A stretch of 64,000 bases of DNA, taken from NCBI RefSeq assembly GCF_029541745.1, contig NZ_CP089746.1:2170001-2234000 (forward strand), given 5' to 3'. Of this stretch, positions 27,103 to 37,300 are shown in pieces. Under the pieces are notes generated by a model. The model was given only the letters and a program-made list of their open reading frames with translations, was not told the DNA's origin and did not search any database. This DNA is from Streptomyces sp. LX-29. GTDB lineage: Bacteria > Actinomycetota > Actinomycetes > Streptomycetales > Streptomycetaceae. A program made the translations under genes and the position numbers. Position 1 is the stretch's first letter; each line of letters begins with the position of its first letter.

Positions 27103-27856
27103 GCTTGATCACCTTGTTGGTGAGAGTGCCGATGCCTTCGATGGTGACGGCGACCTCGTCGCCGACGCTGAGGGGTCCGACGCCCGCCGGGGTGCCGGTG
27201 AGGATGACGTCGCCCGGGAGCAGCGTCATCGCCTCGGTGATGTGCACGATCAGGTCCTCGACCGTGCGCACCATCTCGCCCGTGCGGCCGAGCTGGCGCT
27301 GCTCACCGTTGACGGTGCACATGACGGCAAGGTCGCGCGGGTCGAGGTCGGTCTCCACCCAGGGGCCCAGCGGGCAGGAGGTGTCGAAGCCCTTGGCGCG
27401 GGCCCACTGCGCCTCCCGGCGCTGCACGTCGCGCGCGGTGACGTCGTTGGCGCAGGTGTAGCCGAGGATGACGTCCTTCACCCGCTCGCGAGGGACCTCG
27501 CGGCACATCCGTCCGATGACCACGGCCAGCTCGGCCTCGTGGTGCACCTCGGAGGAGAAGGAGGGGTAGACGATGGGGTCGCCGGGGCCGACCACGGCGG
27601 TCGACGGCTTGAAGAAGGCGACCGGGACCTCGGGGACCTCGTTGCCCAGCTCGGCGGCGTGCTCGGCGTAGTTGCGGCCGATCGCGACGATCTTGTTGGG
27701 CAGGACCGGCGACAGCAGGCGGACCTTGTCCAGCGGGATCTTGGTGCCCGAGCGTTCGAAGTCGCCGTAGGGGATGCCCTTGATGATGTCGAGGGTCTCG
27801 CCCTCGACCACACCGTAGGCGACGTTGCCATCGATGGAGAATCTGGCGATGCGCAC
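27095..27856 (-). CDS. Fumarylacetoacetate hydrolase (FAH) family protein
   Basis: 253 residues, [20 protein letters not shown] at the start. The FAH core has [51 protein letters not shown] (metal-binding Glu), [14 protein letters not shown] and [20 protein letters not shown] proteins cleave or decarboxylate 2-oxo acids with a divalent metal; the substrate cannot be told from sequence. It is the first gene of an operon with gltX, a conserved but unexplained pairing in streptomycetes. Confidence 0.92.
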   Translation of the reverse strand: MRIARFSIDGNVAYGVVEGETLDIIKGIPYGDFERSGTKIPLDKVRLLSPVLPNKIVAIGRNYAEHAAELGNEVPEVPVAFFKPSTAVVGPGDPIVYPSFSSEVHHEAELAVVIGRMCREVPRERVKDVILGYTCANDVTARDVQRREAQWARAKGFDTSCPLGPWVETDLDPRDLAVMCTVNGEQRQLGRTGEMVRTVEDLIVHITEAMTLLPGDVILTGTPAGVGPLSVGDEVAVTIEGIGTLTNKVIKRG

Positions 27857-27949
27857 GGGAAGCTGGCGCCCTTCGAGATAGCTGACGGAGACTGACGCTT
27901 CAGGCTATCTCGCGGGGGCGCACGGCCGCCCGGTCGACGAGGCGGCCCG

Positions 27950-28129
27950 TCAGCCGGTGGGGGCCTCCATCAGCACGGTGCGCCTGGGGTTCGCGGTCTG
28001 CGTCGGCAGCTCGACCGGGTGCTCCGGACGGTCGGCGGGGGCGACCAGGAGCTCCTCGGCGTCCGCGAGGTGTGCCAGCGTGGTGCGGCGGGGATTGGCT
28101 ATGTTGCGGATCATCATCGTCGTCTTCAT
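27950..28129 (-). CDS. Unrecognised 59-residue peptide with two ANPRRT motifs
   Basis: An ATG with a GGGGAG ribosome site opens a 59-codon frame. The peptide starts MKTTMMIRNIANPRRTTLAH, continues LADAEELLVAPADRPEHPVE and ends LPTQTANPRRTVLMEAPTG. ANPRRT-x-L occurs twice, about 35 residues apart. There is no Cys, no membrane segment and no signal peptide. The first copy uses rare codons (ATA, AAT). A 19-bp palindrome lies about 30 bp upstream. I do not recognise the family. It could be a peptide with two copies of a short binding motif, or a precursor peptide, but no modifying enzyme lies nearby. The third-position G+C bias and ribosome site support a real gene. Confidence 0.7.
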   Translation of the reverse strand: MKTTMMIRNIANPRRTTLAHLADAEELLVAPADRPEHPVELPTQTANPRRTVLMEAPTG

Positions 28130-28159
28130 TCGGGTTCTCCCCCCATTGCCTCTTTGTCG

Positions 28160-28178
28160 TTTACACGGGTTGTGTAAA
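28160..28178. promoter_or_regulatory. Palindrome upstream of the ANPRRT peptide gene
   Basis: TTTACAC and GTGTAAA arms around GGGTT, about 30 bp before the peptide start codon. It is in the position of an operator or core promoter; the AT-rich arms stand out in this genome. Confidence 0.6.
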
Positions 28179-28699
28179 GCGCCAGGCTAGACGCGCCCAT
28201 GCCCACGCATACAAAGAAGAACTCATGTGGAACGTGTGAGTTTCCTCACGACGTCACGGGCAAATGCGACATAAACGGCGGTCAATCCAGCTGCATGAAA
28301 CGGGACATTGCACGCCTGAACCTGACGTTCCGCTCTTGATCATGACTACCGGGACACCAGGCCATGACGAGCAACTCGCGGGCAAAAGTCCGTTATCGGA
28401 GACATGACTTTCTACGTCCGGTAATGACTCCCATACTGAGCGTCACGCCCGTCATGTCCGCACCACTCGCCCTTGTTGATGCATCCGGCCCTGTGCTGGA
28501 ATTCCCAGCACCGCCGCAAGATTCAGCCGGCGCGCAGGGGGCGCACGAGAATGGCGCCGAGCGGCGGTGGCTCCTCCTCTCGAACGAAAGGTGAGCGCGC
28601 CGGTCACTCACGACCGCTACGGGGGGCTGCGGTCCCCATCGACTCGACACCGTTTCGCCGGTCTCCGGTGAAGCGCCTGGTCCAGAGGTTGCGACGCTA
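28179..28699. other. Regulatory region upstream of conservon 1
   Basis: The 521 bp before the first conservon gene are markedly lower in G+C up to about 28450 and likely hold its promoter. A rightward frame at 28364-28594 (76 codons) has no strong ribosome site and weak codon bias, so I do not call it a gene. Confidence 0.45.
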
Positions 28700-31600
28700 G
28701 TGCAGGGACGTTTCAAGAGGGAAGGCAGCGCTTCGGCGGATCCGGAGCCGCGCGGTGGGTCCGACCGCGGCTCCTCGCCCCAGCGCGCCCAGTCCACCGG
28801 ATTGACGCCGGGCGACCACGGCTCCGACGCCGGATCCGGTTCCGGCGCGCTGCCGGGCGCCCCGGCCGGCGGTGGCGGTGGCGGCGGTGGCGAGGCTGCC
28901 GACAAGGCCCAGCCGAAGGCGAAGGGACCCACCGGGCCCGGCGCCCGAATAGCCCTGCGCAACTGGCGCATCTCCACCCGACTCGTCTCCCTGCTCGCGC
29001 TCCCCGTGGTCGCCGCGACCACCCTGGGAGCCCTGCGTATCGAGACCTCGCTGGAGAACATCCAGCAGCTGGACCACATGAAGCTGCTCACCGAGATGAC
29101 GCAGCAGGCGACCCAGCTGGCCGACGCCCTCCAGGAGGAGCGCGACAAGTCCGCGGGTCCGCTGGCCGGCGAGGGCAGCCAGAAGGACGACCGCGTCGTC
29201 GCCACCCGGGAGAAGACCAGCCGCGCGATCACGGCCTTCCAGGAGGCCACCGCGGACGTCGACCCCAACGACCCGACCATGATCGGCGTGCAGTCGACCC
29301 TGGTCGACATCAGCAAGCAGCTCGGCAAGATCCGGTCCATCCGCGACACGGCGTACGACGACAAGACGTACATCGCGCAGACCGTCGAGAGCTACAACGA
29401 ACTCATCACCTCGCTGCTCTCGCTCTCCCAGGACATGGCGCAGGCGACCAGCAACAGCGAGATGATCAACAGCACTCGCGCGCTGGCCACCTTCTCCGCC
29501 GCCAAGGAGTACGCGTCCATCCAGCGCGCGGTCATCAGCGCCGCCCTGGCCAACCCCAAGGGCGCCGCCCTCTCCGCCAACGACCGCCGGTACGGCAAGT
29601 CGGCCCTCGACAAGGAGACCGAGGCGCTGCGGCGCTTCGTGCAGATCCGCCGGGACAGCTCCGAGGACCTGCTGGAGCCGCTCAACGGCGGCCGCCCCGA
29701 CATCACCGCGGCCGACAAGTACGCCCAGCGCGTGCTGCGCGACGCCAACGGCCTCAGCTCCGAGAAGCGGACCTACCCGGACTGGTACGACCAGGACACC
29801 ATCAAGCTCGACGAGATGTCGAAGATCGAGCAGACGCTGCTCAGCGAGATGGAGGCCAAGGCCCGCGAGCTGCGTTCGGACGCCGAGCGCGACGCCTACC
29901 TCAACGGTGTGCTGATCCTGCTGGTCCTCGGCATCTCGCTGGTCGGCGCGTTCGTCGTGGCCCGCTCCATGGTGCGCTCGCTGCGCCGGCTCCAGGAGAC
30001 CGCCCAGGAAGTCGCCCAGAAGCGCCTTCCCGAGCTGGTCAAGCAGCTCTCCGAGGCCGACCCGCAGGACGTGGACACCTCCGTCGAGTCCGTCGGTGTG
30101 CACAGCCGGGACGAGATCGGAAAGGTGGCCGCGGCCTTCGACGACGTGCACCGCGAGGCGGTGCGACTCGCCGCCGAGCAGGCGCTGCTGCGAGGCAACG
30201 TCAACGCGATGTTCACCAACCTCTCGCGTCGTAGCCAGGGTCTTATCCAGCGCCAGCTCTCGCTCATCTCCGAGCTGGAGAGCCGCGAGGCCGACCCGGA
30301 CCAGCTGTCCTCGCTGTTCAAGCTCGACCACCTCGCCACCCGTATGCGCCGTAACGGTGAGAACCTCCTCGTTCTCGCGGGTGAGGAGCCGGGTCGCCGG
30401 TGGACCCGCCCGGTGCCGCTGGTCGACGTGCTCCGTGCCGCCGCCTCCGAGGTGGAGCAGTACGAGCGCATCGAACTGAGCGCCGTTCCCGGCACCGAGG
30501 TCGCCGGCCGCGTCGTCAACGACCTCGTGCACCTCCTCGCCGAGCTGCTGGAGAACGCCACCTCGTTCTCCTCGCCGCAGACCAAGGTCAAGGTCACCGG
30601 TCACGCGCTGCCGGACGGCCGGGTGCTGGTCGAGATCCACGACACCGGCATCGGCCTCTCCCCGGAGGACCTGGCCGCGATCAACGAGCGACTGGCCAGC
30701 CCGCCCACCGTGGACGTGTCGGTCTCCCGCCGCATGGGCCTGTTCGTGGTCGGCCGCCTGTCCCTGCGACACGGCATCCGCATCCAGCTGCGTCCCTCCG
30801 ACTCGGGCGGCACCACCGCCCTGGTCATGCTGCCGGTCGACGTCGCCCAGGGCGGCAAGAAGCCGGGCGCGCCCACGGGCAAGCCCGGTGCGCCCGGCGC
30901 CCCGCAGGGTGGCGGCTCCGGCGGCGGTGCCGGCCTCATCGGCTCCGCGCCCTCGCGCCGTCAGGTCCCGCAGTCCGGCTCGCGCCCCGCGCTGCCCGGC
31001 AGCGGCCTGGCCGGCCTGCCCACCCGCAAGGCGGGCGCCTCCAGCGGCGGCCCCGCCCCGACGGGCGGCAGCCTGTTCGACGCGGGCCGGCCGCCCGGCG
31101 CCGAGCCCCGACGCTCCCCCGGCACGCCTCCCGGCCTTCCCGGCACGCCTCCCGGCCTCCCCGGCGGCCGCGGCGGTCTGCCGGTGCGCGGCGACAACCC
31201 CGCGGTGGCCCCGCCGACCGGCGCCCCGAGCCGCGGGGAGGGCCCCGGCCGCCCCGCCCGCCCGGCCGAGTCCGGCGCACGGCCGCAGCTCCCGGCCCGC
31301 GAAGCGGCGCCCGAGCTGCCCTCCTCCCAGGCCCCCGGCACCAGCTGGGGCGCGCGTCGCGCGGCCCAGGGTGGGGACGACGACTGGCCGTCGGGCCCGC
31401 CCTCGTCGGAGGGCCGCGGCGGGCGTGACCCGCTCGACGCTCCGCGCGGGCACGACGACGTCGACACCGGCTCCCAGACCTCGCAGTTCGCCCGCCCCGA
31501 CCTCGGTCAGGGCCCGGGCGACACCGGCCAGTTCCCGCAGCCGGACCTCGGTCAGGGACACGGCACCACCGGCCAGTACGCCCGCCCCGACCTCGGTCAG

Positions 31601-32482
31601 GGCCCGGGCGACACCGGCCAGTTCCCGCAGCCGGACCTCGGTCAGGGACACGGCACCACCGGCCAGTACGCGCGCCCCGACCTCGGCCAGGGCCCCGGCG
31701 ACACGGGCCAGTTCCCGCAGCCGGACCTCGGCCAGGGCCCGGGCGACACCGGCCAGTACGCCCGCCCCGACCTCGGCCAGGGCCCCGGCGACACCGGACA
31801 GTTCCCGCGCCCGGGTGCGGCCTCCGGCGGGTACCTCCCGCAGGGCGGGCCCGGCGTCGGGCTCGGTGGCGACACCGGCGAGTACCCGCGGCCGCAGGCC
31901 GACGCGCACGGTTCCGCCAACGGGGTGGCCCACAGCTCCCCGCTGGACGACCCGGCACCGGTGGCACCGGCCGCGTCCGGTGACTTCCGTACGCCGATCT
32001 TCGACACCATCGAGTCGAACTGGTTCCGGGGCGTCCCCGGAGCCGCCGAGCAGGACCGCCAGGCCGCGCCGGCACAGCCGTCCCGCGAGGGGCAGCCGGC
32101 GCAGGACCAGGGCGGCGAGCAGCGGCAGCCGGCCCGTGCCGCCGACACGGGTGCGTCCGGCGGCTGGAACTCGTCCAACGACGAGCACTGGCGGCGCGCC
32201 GAGCAGGTGCGCGAGCCCGCCTCGGGCGGCATCACCTCCTCCGGGCTGCCGCGCCGTGTGCCGCGCGCCAACCTCGTGGAGGGCACCGCGCAGCAGCAGA
32301 CCCACCAGACCGGTCCGCAGGTCTCCCGCGCGCCCGACGACGTGCGCGGGCGACTGACCAACCTCCGTCGGGGCATCCAGCAGGGCCGTCAGGCCGGCAC
32401 CGGCCCCGGTCAGGGGTCTGGAACCGCACCCGGTAGCAATCACGATCGCGGCGTTGGCCCGACTTACCAGCAGGAGCGTTAG
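28700..32482 (+). CDS. cvnA1: Conservon sensor-kinase-like membrane protein CvnA (first system)
   Basis: 1260 residues from a GTG. A disordered N-terminus leads to a first membrane helix (about 94-115), an extracellular nitrate-sensor-like helical domain, a second membrane helix (about 400-424), a HAMP-type linker, a dimer helix pair (DHLATRMRRNGENLLVLAGE) and an HATPase domain (ELLENATSFSSP, VEIHDTGIGLSPEDL, RMGLFVVGRLS). The tail of about 540 residues is Pro/Gly-rich with a 30-residue tandem repeat, ending in a conserved block (GITSSGLPRRVPRANLVEG, VRGRLTNLRRGIQQG). CvnA is the receptor-like part of the Streptomyces conservons, thought to form a membrane complex with CvnB-D resembling eukaryotic G-protein systems. 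Confidence 0.95.
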   Translation: MQGRFKREGSASADPEPRGGSDRGSSPQRAQSTGLTPGDHGSDAGSGSGALPGAPAGGGGGGGGEAADKAQPKAKGPTGPGARIALRNWRISTRLVSLLALPVVAATTLGALRIETSLENIQQLDHMKLLTEMTQQATQLADALQEERDKSAGPLAGEGSQKDDRVVATREKTSRAITAFQEATADVDPNDPTMIGVQSTLVDISKQLGKIRSIRDTAYDDKTYIAQTVESYNELITSLLSLSQDMAQATSNSEMINSTRALATFSAAKEYASIQRAVISAALANPKGAALSANDRRYGKSALDKETEALRRFVQIRRDSSEDLLEPLNGGRPDITAADKYAQRVLRDANGLSSEKRTYPDWYDQDTIKLDEMSKIEQTLLSEMEAKARELRSDAERDAYLNGVLILLVLGISLVGAFVVARSMVRSLRRLQETAQEVAQKRLPELVKQLSEADPQDVDTSVESVGVHSRDEIGKVAAAFDDVHREAVRLAAEQALLRGNVNAMFTNLSRRSQGLIQRQLSLISELESREADPDQLSSLFKLDHLATRMRRNGENLLVLAGEEPGRRWTRPVPLVDVLRAAASEVEQYERIELSAVPGTEVAGRVVNDLVHLLAELLENATSFSSPQTKVKVTGHALPDGRVLVEIHDTGIGLSPEDLAAINERLASPPTVDVSVSRRMGLFVVGRLSLRHGIRIQLRPSDSGGTTALVMLPVDVAQGGKKPGAPTGKPGAPGAPQGGGSGGGAGLIGSAPSRRQVPQSGSRPALPGSGLAGLPTRKAGASSGGPAPTGGSLFDAGRPPGAEPRRSPGTPPGLPGTPPGLPGGRGGLPVRGDNPAVAPPTGAPSRGEGPGRPARPAESGARPQLPAREAAPELPSSQAPGTSWGARRAAQGGDDDWPSGPPSSEGRGGRDPLDAPRGHDDVDTGSQTSQFARPDLGQGPGDTGQFPQPDLGQGHGTTGQYARPDLGQGPGDTGQFPQPDLGQGHGTTGQYARPDLGQGPGDTGQFPQPDLGQGPGDTGQYARPDLGQGPGDTGQFPRPGAASGGYLPQGGPGVGLGGDTGEYPRPQADAHGSANGVAHSSPLDDPAPVAPAASGDFRTPIFDTIESNWFRGVPGAAEQDRQAAPAQPSREGQPAQDQGGEQRQPARAADTGASGGWNSSNDEHWRRAEQVREPASGGITSSGLPRRVPRANLVEGTAQQQTHQTGPQVSRAPDDVRGRLTNLRRGIQQGRQAGTGPGQGSGTAPGSNHDRGVGPTYQQER
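31493..31806. repeat. 90-bp (30-residue) tandem repeat in cvnA1
   Basis: Units begin at 31493, 31583 and 31673, with a partial fourth at 31763. Each codes two related halves, RPDLGQGPGDTGQFPQ and PDLGQGHGTTGQYA. Units 1 and 2 are nearly identical in DNA; unit 3 has synonymous changes and GPGD in its second half. Repeat number is likely to vary between strains. Confidence 0.92.
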
Positions 32483-32905
32483 TTGAGCCCGATGAGCCAG
32501 GCGGCGCAGAACCTGAATTGGCTGATCACGAACTTTGTGGACAACACCCCCGGGGTGTCGCACACGGTCGTGGTCTCCGCCGACGGACTCCTCCTCGCGA
32601 TGTCCGAAGGGTTCCCCCGCGACCGCGCGGACCAGCTGGCGGCGGTCGCCTCCGGTCTGACCTCGCTGACCGCCGGAGCCTCCCGCATCTTCGAAGGCGG
32701 TGCGGTCAACCAGACCGTCGTCGAGATGGAGCGCGGCTTCCTCTTCATCATGTCCATCTCGGACGGATCCTCGCTGGCCGTCCTCGCCCACCCCGAGTGC
32801 GACATCGGCCTCGTCGGCTACGAGATGGCCCTGCTCGTCGACCGCGCGGGTGGGGTGCTCACTCCCGACCTGCGCGCCGAGCTCCAGGGCAGCCTGCTGA
32901 ATTGA
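32483..32905 (+). CDS. cvnB1: Roadblock/LC7 protein CvnB (first system)
   Basis: 140 residues from a TTG directly after the cvnA1 stop, with AGGAG 6-7 nt upstream; an ATG three codons later gives MSQAAQNLNWLITNFVDNTP. The MglB/roadblock fold is clear (HTVVVSADGLLLAMSEGFPR, MERGFLFIMSISDGSSLAVL). Such proteins bind and control MglA-like GTPases, here CvnD. The central 340 bp are identical to the second copy at 37553-37892. Confidence 0.96.
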   Translation: MSPMSQAAQNLNWLITNFVDNTPGVSHTVVVSADGLLLAMSEGFPRDRADQLAAVASGLTSLTAGASRIFEGGAVNQTVVEMERGFLFIMSISDGSSLAVLAHPECDIGLVGYEMALLVDRAGGVLTPDLRAELQGSLLN

Positions 32906-32969
32906 CCGACCGCCCACCGGCACCCGCCGCCGGCACGACCGTCACCTCGCTGTCCCGACCGGAGGATTC

Positions 32970-33368
32970 ATGACCCCGCCCCCTGCCTCGCCGTACGGCG
33001 GCCATCATCAGTCGTACGGAGGCGACGACCAGCCGCTGGTGCGTCCGTACGCCATGACCGGAGGCCGGACCCGGCCGCGCTACCAGCTCGCCATCGAGGC
33101 GCTGGTCAGCACCACGGCCGACCCGGCCGCGCTGCAGGGTCTGCTCCCCGAGCACCAGCGCATCTGCCACCTGTGCCGCGAGGTCAAGTCGGTCGCCGAG
33201 GTCTCGGCGCTGCTGAGCATCCCGCTCGGCGTGGCCCGGATCCTCGTGGCCGACCTCGCCGAGGCGGGGATGGTCACCATTCACCAGCCGGGCGGCAGCT
33301 CGGAAGCCGGCGGCACGCCGGATGTGACACTGCTGGAAAGGGTGCTCAGTGGACTTCGGAAGCTCTAG
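32970..33368 (+). CDS. cvnC1: DUF742 protein CvnC (first system)
   Basis: 132 residues. After a short Tyr/Gln-rich start comes the DUF742 core: RPYAMTGGRTRPRYQLAIEA, LPEHQRICHLCREVKSVAEV, LSIPLGVARILVADLAEAGM. It reads as a winged-helix domain. Its role in conservons is not well defined. Its last 20 bases overlap cvnD1. Confidence 0.94.
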   Translation: MTPPPASPYGGHHQSYGGDDQPLVRPYAMTGGRTRPRYQLAIEALVSTTADPAALQGLLPEHQRICHLCREVKSVAEVSALLSIPLGVARILVADLAEAGMVTIHQPGGSSEAGGTPDVTLLERVLSGLRKL

Positions 33369-33933
33369 CGGCGGCGTGTCGACCCGCTCCACCACCTCCG
33401 CGAAGATCGTGGTGGCGGGCGGATTCGGCGTGGGCAAGACCACGTTCGTCGGCGCGGTCTCGGAGATCAACCCGCTGCGCACCGAAGCCGTGATGACCTC
33501 GGCCTCGGCGGGGATCGACGATCTGAGCCACGTTCAGGACAAGACCACCACCACGGTGGCGATGGACTTCGGCCGTATCACGCTGGACGACGATCTGATC
33601 CTGTACCTGTTCGGTACGCCGGGCCAGGACCGCTTCTGGTTCATGTGGGACGACCTGGTCCGCGGCGCCATCGGCGCCGTGGTGCTGGTCGACACCCGCC
33701 GTCTCGCCGACTGCTTCCCCGCGGTCGACTACTTCGAGAACAGCGGCCTGCCCTTCGTCGTCGCCCTCAACGGCTTCGACGGCCACCAGCCGTACGGCCC
33801 CGAAGAGGTCCGCGAGGCGCTCCAGATCGGCCCCGACGCCCCCATCATCACCACCGACGCGCGGCACCGGAACGAGACGAAGAGCACGCTCATCACCCTC
33901 GTCGAGCACGCGCTCATGGCCCGGCTGAAGTAA
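33349..33933 (+). CDS. cvnD1: Small Ras-like GTPase CvnD (first system)
   Basis: 194 residues from a GTG inside the end of cvnC1. G-motifs: GGFGVGKTTFVG (P-loop), TTTTVAMDFGRI, FGTPGQDRFWFMW (switch II, DxPGQ-like) and VALNGFDG in place of NKxD. The family is MglA-like; CvnB is the expected regulator. Long stretches are nearly identical to cvnD2. Confidence 0.95.
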   Translation: MDFGSSSGGVSTRSTTSAKIVVAGGFGVGKTTFVGAVSEINPLRTEAVMTSASAGIDDLSHVQDKTTTTVAMDFGRITLDDDLILYLFGTPGQDRFWFMWDDLVRGAIGAVVLVDTRRLADCFPAVDYFENSGLPFVVALNGFDGHQPYGPEEVREALQIGPDAPIITTDARHRNETKSTLITLVEHALMARLK

Positions 33934-34022
33934 CGATCCGCGTGGATCGGACGGCATTGCGGTAACCCGCGCAAGACGATCACGCAAGAATGATCAATTC
34001 GGCCGATAATGCCGGAAGTTAT

Positions 34023-34066
34023 GCCCCGCGGCGGGTTGTGTCATACGACACGACCCGCCCGGGGCT
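34023..34066 (+). terminator. Long hairpin after conservon 1
   Basis: Arms GGGTTGTGTC and GACACGACCC (one G:T pair) are extended by GCGGC/GCCGC-type and GCCCCG/CGGGGC pairs. It lies 90 bp past cvnD1. The rest of the 395-bp gap to cvnA2 is AT-rich, especially 34060-34200, and should hold the second promoter. Confidence 0.75.
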
Positions 34067-34328
34067 TCATAACGTTTCGACAGAGAATTACTCACGTGTG
34101 CATACGCAACGCGTACGTGGTGTACCCCTCCGCACACAACCGCCTCGCCTTCTGCCCCGCCTGACGCTTTATGCCCGTTTTATCTATGTGCCGGGGGTGC
34201 GTCCTGATGCTTTGCCCACTGTTTGGAACCGGCCCGCGTGACGTGCTGGAATTCCTTGAACTGGGCAGTAAGGGCTCAGCCGAGAACGGCACGGAATCAG
34301 GTGCCGGGGCCGAGAGGTTGTTGGTCGA

Positions 34329-37300
34329 GTGAGGCGAAGCAAACCGAACTCCGCGCAAACGCAGGCGCGCGGGAACTTCACCCCGCCGCAGCGTGCGGCG
34401 GCGGCGAGCGAGGACGCGCCCGAGACTTCCGCACCGCCGGCCGGCAAGGGGGGTGGACGGCTGTCGCCGGGCAACTGGCGCGTACCCACCCGACTGAACG
34501 CCATCCTGCTCATCCCCGTGCTCGTCGCGCTGGTCTTCGGCGGGTTCCGCGTGGAGTCCTCGCTGGCGACCTGGAGCGAGGCGCAGGACGCCGAGCGGAC
34601 CGCCCGTGTGGTGCGAGCCGCGGCCGCGTACGGCCAGGCGCTGGTCAACGAGCGCGACGTCACCGTCAAGCCGCTGCTGACCAAGTCCGACACGGATGTG
34701 GTCCAGCAGGCGCGGGCGGCGACCGACACGGCGGCGGACGAGTTCGCCAAGCGGGTCAAGGACATGCCGGATTCGGCCAGCCTCAAGCGCCGCCTCAAGG
34801 CGTTCGAGGCGGTCGAGCCGCAGCTGGAGACGCTGCGCCGGAACGCCTACACCTCCGAGCTCCCCGGTGCGAAGACCGAGGAGGGCTACGTCGCGGTCCA
34901 GCACCCGCTGATGGAGTTCGCCAACGAGCTCGGTCTGGGCACCGGCAACATCACCTCCTACGGCCGCACCGTCTACGCGGTGTCGCTGGCCAAGGCATCC
35001 GCGTCGATTCAGCGCTCGCTGGGCACCCATCTGCTGGTCAAGCCGGGCTCCAGCGACCAGCGCAGGCTGATGCTGACCTCGCTGGCCTCGTACGTCTACC
35101 TGGAGAAGATCGCCCTCGACGAGTTCAAGTCGGGTGGTCTCCCGGAGGACGTCACCCTCATGGACGACGAGCTGGCCAAGGCGGCCAGCGCCCACGAGGA
35201 AGAGATCGCGCAGGACAAGCAGGAGGCCGAGGGCGTCGGCGAGGACTTCACCGCGCCGCCGGCCACGGAGCGGATGCTCGCGGAGATCGCCTCGCCGACC
35301 GCCACGAGGGCCAAGCTCCAGTCGCTGGGGATCACGCCGGACAGCTGGTTCGAGGCCACCACGCACAAGTTCGACGCCTACCGCAACGTCGAGTCGCAGC
35401 TGGCGGACAAGGCCGTGGAGGAGGCCGCGCAGATCTCCTCCGACGCCAAGACCGACGCGATCGTCAACTCCGCGATCGTGCTGGTCGCGCTGCTCGCCGC
35501 GTTCATCGTGGCCGGCATGATGGCCCGCTCCATGAGCCGCTCCATGCGCCGGCTGCGCGCCGCCGCCTTCGAGGTGGCCGAGCAGCGTCTGCCGGCGCTC
35601 GTCGACCAGCTCTCGCGCACCGACCCGGGCCGCGTCGACACCCGGGTGGAGCCGATCAAGATCAACACCAAGGACGAGATCGGCGAGGTCGCCCGCGCCT
35701 TCGACCAGGTCCACCGCGAGGCCATCCGGCTCGCCGCCGAGCAGGCCCTGCTGCGGGGCAACGTCAACGCGATCTTCACCAACCTCTCCAGCCGTAACCA
35801 GGGCCTGATCGAGCGCCAGCTCACCCTGATCACCAGCCTGGAGAACAACGAGGCCGACCCGGACCAGCTGGAGAACCTCTTCAAGCTGGACCACCTGGCC
35901 ACCCGCATGCGCCGCAACGGCGAGAACCTGCTGATTCTCGCCGGCGAGGAGCCGGGCCGCCGCTGGAACCAGCCGGTTCCGCTGGTCGACGTGTTGCGCG
36001 CCTCCGCCTCCGAGGTGGAGAGCTACGAGCGCATCGAGATCGACGGCGTCCCGGAGAGCGAGATCCACGGCCAGGCCGTGACCGACCTCGTGCACCTGCT
36101 CTCCGAGCTGCTGGAGAACGCCACCACGTTCTCCTCCCCGCACACCAAGGTCCGGGTCACCGCGACCAGGCTGCCGGACGGCCGCGTCATGATCGAGATT
36201 CATGACAAGGGCATCGGTCTGACCGCCGAGGACTTCGCGGACATCAACCACAAGCTTGCCAACCCGCCGACGGTGGACGCCGCGATCTCCCAGCGCATGG
36301 GGCTGTTCGTGGTCGGCCGACTGGCGGACCGGCACGACATCCGGGTGCAGCTGCGCCCCTCCGGAGAGCAGGCCGGCACCACCTCGCTGGTCATGCTCCC
36401 GGACGCGATCACGCACGGTGGTGGCGGCGAGGAGCTGCCGGACGACTTCACGGTCTCCCGGATCGTTCCCGAGCAGCCGCACGCCACCCAGGAGACCCCG
36501 ATCCTGCGCTCCGCGGCCGAGCTGGGCTTCGACGACTCGCACTACGGCGAGCGGCAGGCCCAGCGTCCCGCGGCGGGGGAGGGCGGCTTCAACCCGATCG
36601 AGCGCTCGCTGCAGCGTGGCGAGCGGCGCGCGGCGATGGGGGCCCATGCCCACCGGCAGCAGCCCACCGATCCGGCGACCGGCTACCCGGCGGCCGAGGC
36701 GGGCTACGCCGACCCGGCGGCCGGATTCCAGCAGCCGCCGGCCGGCTATCCGGAGGCGGGCCGGGAGGCCGGCTATGCGGAAGCGGGCTACGGGCACCAG
36801 ACGGAGCCCCAGCAGCAGCCGTACGCGGACTACAACTCCCCTGTCGACCAGGGCGGGTGGGCCGCACAGGGCTCGTACGATGCCGGGTACGCGCCGGAGC
36901 ACGGAACGCAAGCGGAATCCACACCCAGCGTTCCCGAAGCTTCCCGTGAACGCGTAGAGTTCAACCATTCGGACTCCTCGGCGCCTTCGGCGGGCGACGG
37001 CCACTCCCTGACCGACGCGGGTCTGCCGCGGCGGAACAGGGGATGGCAGCAGCCCGACGGCAGCACCGCGGGTATGGCGGACGCCGCCCCGGAGCAGTCC
37101 TCGGAGCAGTCGCTTCCGCGGCGCACCCCGGGGGCCGGACTGTCCCAGCCGGGCCGGTCCGAGAACGCCTCCGGCGAAGGCTCCGGTAACGGCGGCGACG
37201 GCTGGCGCTCGGCCAATGACGAGCTCTGGCAGCGGGCCGGTCGGATCCGAGAGCCCAAGGCCGGCGGGGTCACCTCCTCCGGGCTTCCGCGACGGGTGCC

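Noticed and set aside
28364..28594. 76-codon rightward frame before conservon 1
   Set aside because: Composition changes midway and there is no ribosome site; more likely leader/promoter DNA.
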